DNA from: Cordylochernes scorpioides
Lineage: Eukaryota > Arthropoda > Arachnida > Pseudoscorpiones > Chernetidae
DNA length: 64,000 nucleotides
Assembly (NCBI GenBank): GCA_030710605.1
Contig: CP092879.1
Coordinates: forward strand, 26,245,844 to 26,309,843
Reading direction: 5' to 3'
The position numbers and the translations under genes are program-made. A model generated the notes under the pieces. The model worked only from the letters and a program-made list of their open reading frames with translations. It did no database searches and was not told the DNA's origin. Every line of letters begins with the position of its first letter. The stretch's first letter is position 1. Below are positions 54,831 through 64,000 of the stretch, in pieces.

Positions 54831-55568
54831 AAAGACATGGAAATGCACATAAATCATTGAATGTGCTACAGAGACTTTAAATACCAGGTATATACACATA
54901 TTCAATAATATGCAATTCATTGCAACTACTTTGGCCAAAGAGCCTTCATCAGTTCGAAGATCGAGCTTTTCCCAGTGCATTGCTTTAGACTTGGCTGCCG
55001 ATGTTACTAGGGTACTTCAAAAAGCAGCGTAGGTCGAAGGTGGTAGAATCTGACAGCGATTTCAACAGGCCTGCTGTTGTCTACTTGTATGGATTTAAGT
55101 GATCAGGTGTACACTTGCATTCCTCGAAACATGCGAAGCTCGCTTTGATTTGCTCACATCTTCTTTTAGAAGCTTTGCTTTTTGGCGGACTAAAATCAGC
55201 CCGTCTCTGCCTCTTGCCTCCTTTAAGCTATTGAAAATCAAGATTTTGCCTTCCTAAGGTCTGCCAAACTTTAAATGTATATATAAATATGACCTAATTA
55301 TATAATATATATTTTATTGCATTCCACGACACAAGCTGGTTGTCCACATGCAAATTAGGTGAGTTAAGAGACACGCTTCCAATATTTCCCTTTACCTATA
55401 GCATGCCCTCTAGCAAACGAATATTTGCCTACAAATTTGACTTGATTTTTCTTTGGTAAGTGTACTTGATGTCTCGTGAATTACACATTTTTTTCTGTGT
55501 GAATTTTGATTATAGAAAAAACTTGCTACAGCTGTTATAGTTTTAGATAGTGTCTCTAGATACATACA

Positions 55569-55610
55569 TCGTCTCTCGGCATTTTGACTAAAATCATATT
55601 TTCAGATAAT
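55569..55610 (+). ncRNA. Second U2 snRNA 5'-end fragment
   Basis: ATCGTCTCTCGGCATTTTGA then CTAAAATCATAT is a diverged version of the U2 5' end (compare 31,377). It lies in a roughly 85-bp insert that copy A of the duplication lacks. About 30-40 nt only. Not functional. Confidence 0.65.
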
Positions 55611-55684
55611 AAAATAGGCACATATATCAAAAAATAATTAATAATAATAAATGAAGTAGCACCTGTGAGTTTTTATATATCGTG

Positions 55685-55685
<1 letters not shown>

Positions 55686-55720
<35 letters not shown>
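55686..55720. repeat. (TA)n microsatellite
   Basis: About 17 uninterrupted TA dinucleotides. The matching place in copy A (18,955-18,985) has only a few ATATATA words with interruptions. Confidence 0.95.
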
Positions 55721-55721
<1 letters not shown>

Positions 55722-55724
<3 letters not shown>

Positions 55725-55915
55725 ACTTTGCTTAGAATTATTGATGAAACTGACCAATAATTATTAATTAAACATTATATTTATTGATTTACAAGAGAGA
55801 GAACAAAATATAAAAGGGAAACTAATATTAAACAAATGAACTTTTTATTGTTTTGGTTAGCGCCTATTTACCTGTGAGCTTACACACACTCTGTGGAACG
55901 ATTAATTAATATATA
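55722..55915. repeat. About 190-bp dispersed repeat, copy 2
   Basis: GTTGACTTTGC at the start, GATTTACAAGAGAGAGAACAA and TTAGCGCCTATTTACCTG, then CTTACACACACTCTGTGGAA. It matches 25,500-25,695 and 60,630-60,825 but is the most diverged of the three. It follows directly after the (TA)n tract. Confidence 0.7.
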
Positions 55916-56487
55916 TACAACAATATGTTTTCGGAAAATTAAACTATTAATAGGTATTAATTAAATTCAAAGTAAAACAATCACATAAATAACAAATCAT
56001 ATTATAAAATTATTTTAGAGGCGTAATATTCTTTTTAAAATAAAACAATTTCTACTCTCCTTACTGCGATGGAAAAATTAAAGGGAGGGCCTGGCATATG
56101 TTTCACAAGTTTAATCTTGTAACAAAATATTGTATTAGACTGTTTATACATCTATGTGGTTATTAAATTCATTTATACATAAACTTTAAATATGTTTGGA
56201 AAGCATATAGTGTGTATATATAGGGTGTATGTTGTTGGAAAAAGACATTATATGAAATAAAAAAATATATATATATTTTTTTTACAATTTAAGTTGTTTT
56301 CATCAATCAATGTTAATATATTATCATTTTATCTATGTGGCTATTTAATTCATTTATAAATAAACTACAAATATGTTTGGAAAGCATATGGGTGTATGTA
56401 TAGGGTGTATGTTGTTGGAAAAAGACATTATAAGAAATAAAAAGTATATTTTACAATTTAAGTTGTGTTCATCAATCAATGTTAATA

Positions 56488-57966
56488 CACTGGTGTCCAA
56501 AAAATAAGAAACTTAACCAATATTGAAATTTCTCAAAAGCTAATTTATTAACAAATATAAAATTTAGCATACAAATAGTTTAAACTATGGAGAATTTGAC
56601 TAGCTATATAAAAAAAATGAAATTTTGAAATATGCAAATTATTTCCAACATACCCAAAGCTAAGGTTCCAGATCTTAAAGAAATAAGATATCAATAGGGA
56701 GTATGATCACCTCTAACAGCTATCAAGGTCTCACAGCGAGCCCTCATACTGTTTACCAGGCTTTGGAGGAGGTCCAGGGGTGGTAAACCCCACTCCTGCA
56801 ATAGAGCAGTTCTTAGCCCAACGAGGGTTCTGGGAGAGGGGTGACGAGCTCCAATACGCCTTCCTAGAGCATCCCACACATGCTCTATTGGATTCAGGTC
56901 CGGAGATCTGGCTGGCCAATCCATCCTTCGAATATTCTCACTCTGGAGATATTCATTGACTAGCCTAGCCCTATGCGGACGAGCATTATCGTCCATAAAA
57001 ATTAAATTGTGACCAATTTGATCTCTATAAGGTCTTAGATAGGGCTCAAGGATCTCGTCCCTGTACCTTTGGGCAGTTAAAGTGCCCCCAGAAAAAATGT
57101 GGAGGGGTGTGCGTCTGCTAGAACTGATGCCAGCCCAGACTAAGAGACTGCCCCCTCTAAAACTGTCTATTTCCCTGATGTTACTGGGATGATAGCGGGT
57201 TCCAGGCTCCCTCCAGATGAAAACTCGTCGAGAATCTGTGTTTAAACTAAATCTTGACTAGTCACTGAAGAGAACATTGGCCCACTGATCATGAGTCCAG
57301 GCGTGATGTTCTAAGCACCAATTCAAACGGGCTCTCCTGTGAGCAGAGGTTAAAGGGATACAGACCATTGGTCGTCTTGCATAAAGAGCACCTCGTGAAG
57401 ACTTCGGTAAACAGTTTGTCTCGAAATTCTTGTTCCAGTAGCACTTGAGAGTTCATTAGAGAGTTGAATAGCTGTCATCTCCCTATGGCGCTTGGCAGTT
57501 ACGACCAGATAACGGTCTTCAGAGGTAGCTGTTTTTATTTTTCTACCGGAACCTTCTTTTCTTTTGATGGTTCCTGTCTCAATGGACTGTTTCCATATTT
57601 TTCTGACCACAGATTTATTCACATTTAGCGATTTTGCTACTTCAACTTGTGATTGCCCTGCCTCCATTCTTCCAACAGCTCTCCATTTTAAATCATCTGC
57701 TAAAATTTTTCGTAAACTCATAATTAACTAAGGATTAAATAAAATTATAATTGGACAATTCTTAGATGGAGTAAACGACACACCAAATAGCACACTTATA
57801 AAGACAAGCAAAAATTTGCATATTTTCAATGTTACCGATCGAATGGTTGCGATAAATAAATTCTACGACTTAAAATACCTAATTAAATTACTTTTTAGCT
57901 TTTAGCGTTGTATATTTTGAAACATATCAATAAAAACAGAAGTTTCTTATTTTTTGGACACCAGTG
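56488..57966 (-). mobile_element. Tc1-like DNA transposon, different family
   Basis: 1,479 bp with perfect 27-bp inverted ends starting CACTGGTGTCCAAAAAATAA, and TA on both sides. Its empty site is preserved in copy A of the duplication: GTTAATATATTATCATTTTA at about 19,292 is restored exactly when the element and one TA are removed. The insertion therefore came after the duplication. The transposase has one shift and one stop. Confidence 0.96.
56691..57721 (-). pseudogene. Tc1-like transposase (DD34E), two lesions
   Basis: ATG at 57721: MSLRKILADDLKWRAVGRME, with a helix-turn-helix at QSQVEVAKSLNVNKSVVRKI. A frameshift lies near 57,390 (after TVYRSLHE). In the second frame the first catalytic block reads FSD then TAG (57,258-57,260), where Glu is expected. 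Downstream MDDNARPHRARL and SPDLNPIEHVWD carry the second Asp and the Glu; I count 34 residues between them, the classical spacing. It ends RCETLIAVRGDHTPY. About 343 codons in all, so only two point lesions separate it from a complete gene. Confidence 0.93.
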
Positions 57967-58632
57967 TATATTATCATTTTATTACTTATCAAATATTGCA
58001 TTCTATAGAATTTTATTCTGAATTTATTGTCATTTTATATTAACATTTTGGTGCACAATTTAATTATAATTTTAATTAATTTATATTTTTATTGAAAAGT
58101 TGCCTTAAAAGTTGTCTCCATTTTCAAATATTGTTTTTTTAATTTATATATTCCGTGGTTTTATAAAAGAGAGATCAACACTATTTTAAATCAACTCTCT
58201 GAGGATAAAATTTAATAGTATTAATAGTGTATAAATATAATTTTGTTCACAATAATTTATTTAAAAATGTTCTTGTTTTTTATATTTTTGCTTTAAAGTG
58301 TAAATTTTTTAGATATTTATTATCCGTGTATTATTTATGATCTCAGGTGAAAAAAGCAACTTTATATTGAGAAAGTTTGATCAGAAGGGCAAAGAGTGAA
58401 AATGTTGGACCTCGGGTCCACAAAACCCAGAGTAGAGAGGAACCTACCTGTCTGTGTGGTCCTGTCCTCCTTTCTGAAAACAAAAACATCTCACTCAAAC
58501 TTCACATTACAACAATTTAAGACTCTTTTTATAATGTATATAGTTTATATACAAGATTGAGGGAAAGTTTTAGTTAAATTTGTAAAGCCTTTTATACATT
58601 TTGTGCAACTTTGAAGGAGAGAATTTAAAATA

Positions 58633-58803
58633 CAGGAGAATCTCCTTTTATATAGCGGACACCTCTCCACAAAGGAGAATTTTCATTAGCAAAATTACCA
58701 TTTTTTCAATTTAGCCACTTTCTGGTAAGAGGGCATCTCTCCTTAAAGGAAACTTTGGTTCTGCAATTAGGTGTTTTTCTTTACAGGGAGGTTCTATTGT
58801 GGT
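58633..58803. mobile_element. MITE-like element, diverged copy
   Basis: AGGAGAATCTCCTTTTATATAGCGG at the left and CAGGGAGGTTCTATTGTGG at the right correspond to the ends of the element at 19,976-20,157. It is the duplicated counterpart, with more decay in the inverted ends. Confidence 0.55.
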
Positions 58804-60629
58804 AAATATTATTCAATATTGTAATTTTTAAAATGGTGAGGCCATCAATACAGATTTTTTATGATATCTTACCAAATATTATTATCTTCAGGTCAAGAAA
58901 AAAAAATATGATCATTTTTCTTTTCAACCTTGTATTACATATGACTTAAATTTTTCTAATGTCAATGGTGTCACTCGTGGACTTTTCGCCTTTACACTTA
59001 CAAAATGTAGGCTTTTCACCTTTCCATCAATATTTGGAACCATCGTCTCAGCCAATTTGCCCATCGCATGCGAAAAGCTACTTCAGGTTTTCGCCTTTGC
59101 ACTTACAAAAGAAAGCAGCCTACAAATTCAACCATTTTAACGGATAAGTTATATAAAGAGTTTTAAAATCTCAATATGTGGGAATATATGTCCTCAAATA
59201 TCCTTGTTGTATGTGCAATGGACTGGTATTATAGCGTAGTGTATGAATAGAGACTGTCTTCTAATCTTTTTTCACAAATTTTATTCATATTAAAATATAT
59301 ATAACCCCCCAATGTGTGAATATCATTGTAAATAAAGAGCTTATATACTTTTGAACATGAATAGAATATTACAGGAACTATTCTCTGTATATTTGTGGCA
59401 ATAAAAATAATAATAACAACTACAAATATAAAATATTTTACCAGTATGAAAAATTATCATTATGTAATTTTATAAACACACATGCACTTTTTTCCAAATT
59501 TCCTTTACTAATCATGAATATGTGAGTTCGTCAAAGATATTCTATTATTGAAGAATACTTTAGTTATTAAATATTACTGAGATCAGAGTAGAAGTGGTAA
59601 AAGCCTAAAGGTATATTTACTTTTCACGGCATTTTTACATTCACACTAACACACATGTAAATCTTTATCCTTTCAGATTATCATTTTAGCTCTCAGTAGG
59701 CGCTTTCCACACAATGTCGATACAATACTTAGATATGACAAAAAATCTTCAAACATGCTTCCAGATCACTCCAGTAATAAAATACGATCATTTATAGGAA
59801 AAAGCTAGATTTGAATTGACGACAGAAAATAGTTCAGCGTCGCCAAAATATTCGAAAATGAACCGGACGACCGAAGATCATCCCGAATGTGATCAACATG
59901 TAAGATACATATTTACACTCATGGGCAAAACTGAAAAGGTTTCCTATTTTGATGTCGCCGGTAATCTATTTTTTATTTTTATTTTTGTTAAGGAGATAGA
60001 TATCTTTTGTTTTTTCACACTTGGTTTTCTCTTGTCTTCAATACATTCACTGCGTATCAAATATCTTTCAGAGTTATTATCTGAAACCCGATAAACATGC
60101 TAAAAGGTGAACTTCCTTAAGTTTTGTTCATGAGTATAATCGTCACATATACAATGACTTGGTTGTCGTTAATTGTCCAGAACTGAGAAAGATTGAAGCG
60201 GCTAAACCAACAGGAAATGATCATCACCTACCACGTGCGCCAGTAGTTTCCCTCTCTTTCCTCATCTTGAATGATTTCATGCGATTTGTGAGAAATATAA
60301 ATATGAATAAATCAATATCAAATCATTTGGTTGAATCGGAATTATAACTTTTAAAAATTTGTTTGATAACCTCATTGTTATCATATTTTTAATCAAGGTT
60401 GCTCTATTGGCTGGATGTTTATGCCTTTGTATTTGCAAATTTAGTGATTGAAATGCTCCTAGTGAAAATTTCTGTAAACAAGTTGATTTATATTTGTTTA
60501 TACTCACAAAGGCAATGATAATATATAATTCCTAATAATTCTTCTAGTCCATTATTGTTTAAACCCCACATAGGCCTTCAAAATTTCTATGATTCATTTT
60601 TCCAAAGAATAATCTCTTTTGATTAAAAG

Positions 60630-60825
60630 CTGTTGACTTTGCTCAGACTTTTCAAAGAAACTGATTACAAAAGGATTCATGAAACATTATTGATTTACAA
60701 GAGAGAGAACAAAGTAAAAGATAAACTTATAACATAGCAACCAAAGAGAAACTTTTCTTCTTATGATTAGCGCCTATTTTCTTGTGATCTTACACACATA
60801 CTCTGTAGAAATAATTATTTAATTA
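60630..60825. repeat. About 190-bp dispersed repeat, copy 3
   Basis: GTTGACTTTGCTCAGAC, GATTTACAAGAGAGAGAACAA and GATTAGCGCCTATTTTCTTG, the duplicated counterpart of 25,500-25,695. In this copy it follows CAAAGAATAATCTCT directly, with no LINE between them. Confidence 0.75.
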
Positions 60826-61084
60826 TTATATTTATTATATTATATTTACATAACAAAAGCATAAAAACCTTGAGGCGTTAAACTTTATGATTTATCGCTG
60901 AAATATAAAAAAACTTTTGAACTTTTTGCTACTTCCTATCTAAAAATCTAAAATTTAATTTCATCATCTTATATTAATTTTTATCACAAATATTTATTAA
61001 ACTTATTAATACAACTGATTTTTAATAAATATTTTAAAACTTTTTAAATTGAGATAATTATTTAATTATCTAATTAATATTGGG

Positions 61085-61880
61085 TAGAAACTGTACAGAG
61101 TCAATAAACAATGTATAGATAGAAAAATTATCTAATTTTATTAGACGTATCTCTGATAAGGCACAATTTGGATTATAGATTATAAACACAAGGTAATTAG
61201 ACCGAAACCAAATAAATAATGTGTGACGTTTCGGTAAAAGCGTTGTTATGGTCTTAATGTTGATTTGGTCTTATTACCTTGTGTTTAGATGTATTATCTC
61301 TATTAATAGAGGAAACAACGCGCCATCTATATATAGCAAATAAAACATTAAGACGCAAATGTTTCTTCAAACATAAATCAAATTAGATTAAATTGGCGAA
61401 ACCGCTGGGAGGGTTCACCACTGATGACCCGAGCCCTCCCAATTTTTTGCATCGCAGTAAGGACAGTAGAAATTTGATTTATGTGTGAAAGAAACATTCG
61501 TGTCTTAATGTTTTTATTTGTTATATTTGATATCTTCTGATAATACCCACCAAAAGGTGCTTCAATTTAAGTTTACAATTATCAATAAATTAATCAAAGA
61601 ACAAACAGAATCTTGGAACGATAGATAGAACAACTCACTTTTCTCCCGGTAGTTCTCAAATGAAGTTTTACCGCTGCCAACTATCGTTTAAAATAGCATT
61701 TGTATGTAATAAATGAATATCATTATTTATATTTGTAACTATTATAGACGAGTATGATTCTTTTAAAAATTAAACAATATCAACTGCCCTTACTGCAATG
61801 GAAAATATATGAGAGGACCTGGCTCATCAGTAGTGAACCCTCACAGCGGTTCCCTTTATTGACGGAGGAACAGGAACGCC
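61085..61880. repeat. Foldback segment, copy 2
   Basis: Nearly the same as 40,795-41,600: GTGTGACGTTTCGGTAAAAG, GGCGAAACCGCTGGGAGGG and CCACCAAAAGGTGCTTCAA all recur in order. Inverted arms are conserved (for example GATGACCCGAGCCCTCCC near 61,425 against the CTGGCTCATCAG arm near 61,820). It is contiguous with copy B of the other large duplication, whereas copy 1 is 15 kb away from copy A. Confidence 0.75.
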
Positions 61881-64000
61881 AGAAAAGGTGAAATACACAT
61901 AGTTTAATAAATGTGGAATAAAACAGCTTGGAGACGGTGGAATACACATATTTAATTGATGGATAATCAGGGCCGTTAAATACTGTGGTAAAAATCTTTT
62001 ATTCACGGTGATATATGTAAGAATGAGACGGTGGAATACACATCTGAGACGAGAAAGTACTTATATTTTATTGAGAGCAGTAAAAAGATGCCTGAGAAGC
62101 GAGTGAGTAAACATGTTTTATTGACAGTGGTACAGATATGCCAGAGACAAGTTATGTGCAAAGGTTTTATTGACAGAAGTACAGAGATACAAGAGAAGAA
62201 GGAAAATACACATATTTTATTGACAGAAGTACAGAAATGCCTGAGACGCGGAGGAAAACATATTTTATTGACAGATATACCGAGATGCCAGAGAAGGGTA
62301 AGTACACATGTTTTATTGACAGAAGTACTGAGATAACAGAGACGGGGGTGTAAAATTGTTTTATTGACAGAAGTACAAAGATGCCAAAGACGGTGCAGTA
62401 CACGAGTTTTTTTTACAGAAGTACAGAGATGCCAGAGACGAGGGAGTACAAATGTTTTATTGACAAAGCTCCAGAGATGCCAAAGACGGGGGAGTTCACA
62501 TATTCCATTAGAAGTAGAACAGAGTTGCCAGAGACGCGGGGGAGTACACAAGTTTTATTTAAAGAGGTACAGAGATACCAAAGACGAAGTAGTTGACATA
62601 TTTCATTAGTAGTAGAACAGAGTTGCCAGAGACGCGGGGGGAGTACACAAGTTTTATTTAAAGAGGTACAGAGATGCCAAAGACGGGGGAGTTCGCATAT
62701 TTCATTAGTTGTGAAACAGAGTTGCCAGAGACGCTGGGGAGTACACAAGTTTTATTAAAAGAGGTACAGAGAGGCCAGAGACGGAGGAGTACACCTCTTT
62801 TATTGTCAGAAGTTCAGGGATGACAGAGACACAGGGAAGTAAACATATTTTATTAACAGAAGTACAGAGAGACCAGAGACGAGGGAATACACATTTTTAT
62901 AGAGAGAAGTTCAGAGATGCCAGAGACGAGGGAGTACATATATTTTCCTGACAAAAATACAGAGATGCCCGAGACGAAGGAGTACACATGTTATATTAAC
63001 GGAATTACAGAGATACCAGAAACGAAAGAGTACACATGTTTATTGACAGAGGTACAGAGAGACCAATGACGGGAGAGTACAAAAGTTTATTTACAGAAGT
63101 ACAAAGATGCCCGAGTCGGGGGAGTTCACATATTTTATTAGCAGATGTACAAAGTTGCCAGAGACCCGTGGAGTATCTATGTTTTATTTACAGAAGTACA
63201 GAGATGCCCTAGACGGGTGAGTACACATGTTTTATTGGCAGAAGTACACCGATGCGGGGGTCGAGGGAGTTCATATGTTCTATTGACAGAAGTACAGAGA
63301 TGCCAGAGACGCGTGGGAATACACGTGTTTTATTGACAAAAGTACAGATATGCCAGAGACATGGGAGAACAAATATTTTCTTGACAAAAGTACAGAGCTG
63401 CCCGAGATGGAGGAATACATATATTTTATTGAAAGAAGTACAACGATTTCAGACACAGGGGGAATACACGTGGTCAATTGACAAAGGTTCAGAAATGCCA
63501 GAGACGGCGGAGTTGAGATATTTCATTAGTAGAAGAACATAGATGCCAAAGACGTGGGAGGGCACAAAAGTTTCAATGACAGAAATCCAGAAATGCCCGA
63601 GACGGGGGAGTACACATGTTTAATTGACAGAGGTACGGAGATACCAGAGACGTAGGAGTACGCACGTTTTATTGACAGAAGTACTGAGATACCAGAGACG
63701 AGGGAGTACACATGTTTTATTGACAGAAATACTGAGATGACAGAGACGTAGGAGTACACCTCTTTTATTGTCAGAAGTAGAGAGATGACAGTGACGAGGG
63801 TGAGTACACATATTTTATTAACAGAAGTACAAAGTGACCAGAGACGGGGGAGTACACATGTTTTATTGACATAAGTACAGAGATGCCAGAGACGAGGGAG
63901 AACACATGTTTTATTGATAGAAGTACTTAAATGACAGAGACTGGTGAGTACACATGTTTTATAAAGAGAAATACAGAGATGTCAGAGACGAGAGAGTACA
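61880..64000. repeat. 48-bp satellite, block 5 (runs off the window)
   Basis: Diverged monomers first, then regular ones from about 62,040 to the window end. The left 170 bp matches 41,610-41,780 and the last 400 bp matches 41,820-42,220; the ~1.5 kb between is present only here, so the two blocks differ by expansion or contraction. Long frames on both strands reflect the stop-free period. No gene. Confidence 0.93.

Larger units (their letters stand above)
53500..61050. repeat. Large duplicated segment, copy B
   Basis: The counterpart of about 17,120-22,069 plus 25,495-25,930. It is longer at several places because of insertions absent from copy A: a ~190-bp insert at 54,860-55,055, the U2 fragment region at 55,560-55,640, a (TA)n plus dispersed repeat at 55,680-55,915, and the Tc1 element at 56,488-57,966. 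It lacks the R1 LINE. Copies share order and orientation. No host gene is seen. Confidence 0.85.

Noticed and set aside
54741..54980. A 79-residue minus-strand frame at the edge of the satellite
   Set aside because: Mostly diverged satellite and a copy-B-only insert; no conserved counterpart in copy A and no domain.

Overview
The window looks like repeat-dense nuclear DNA from an invertebrate animal, most likely an arthropod. The reasons are the AT-rich intergenic DNA, intron-bearing tRNA-Tyr genes, U2 snRNA fragments, and a mix of Tc1/mariner, Helitron, Ty3/gypsy and R1-clade LINE elements. A crustacean or chelicerate would fit, but the sequence does not settle it. I see no certain host protein-coding gene. 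Almost everything that can be read is mobile or tandemly repeated DNA, and the only host RNA genes I can support are four tRNA-Tyr copies.

Layout. 1-18.3 kb is one large array of a 48-bp satellite, split by a Tc1-like transposon (4.17-5.59 kb) and a gypsy LTR element (6.53-11.04 kb). 18.3-25.9 kb is AT-rich DNA whose counterpart lies at about 54.8-61.05 kb; an R1-clade LINE (about 22.1-25.5 kb) sits in the first copy only. 26.2-27.5 kb is a decayed multicopy arthropod gene. 27.6-34.6 kb is a nest of Helitrons, a dead mariner, a truncated LINE, one tRNA-Tyr and an apparently intact DD37D mariner. 34.7-38.8 kb is a second, damaged gypsy element whose integrase is cut off by a palindromic tRNA-Tyr repeat unit; three more tRNA-Tyr copies follow (38.9-39.9 kb). 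40.8-43.9 kb is a foldback segment plus satellite, and it recurs at 61.1-64.0 kb. 43.9-46.0 kb is a Helitron split by a second Tc1 copy. 46.7-53.0 kb holds two 22-bp minisatellites with shared flanks, a GC-rich LINE ORF1-like frame and an 18-bp repeat. 53.3-54.8 kb is satellite again.

How the parts fit. Insertions can be ordered because several empty sites are visible. Gypsy 1 sits in a satellite monomer with a 4-bp ATAT duplication. Tc1 copy A sits in a satellite TA. The third Tc1 (56.5-58.0 kb) is absent, to the base, from the paralogous segment near 19.3 kb. Two different TA-targeting transposons sit in the TA-rich 5' terminus of Helitrons. The large duplications and the recurring satellite blocks suggest a heterochromatic or pericentromeric-like region (inference).

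The most unusual signals are: the gypsy family whose gag start codon lies in the 5' LTR and whose pol stop lies in the 3' LTR; the tRNA-Tyr unit cluster with two intron lengths and a palindromic junction; and the 48-bp satellite, whose 16-codon period keeps four of six frames open. I did not find a convincing new multi-gene system.
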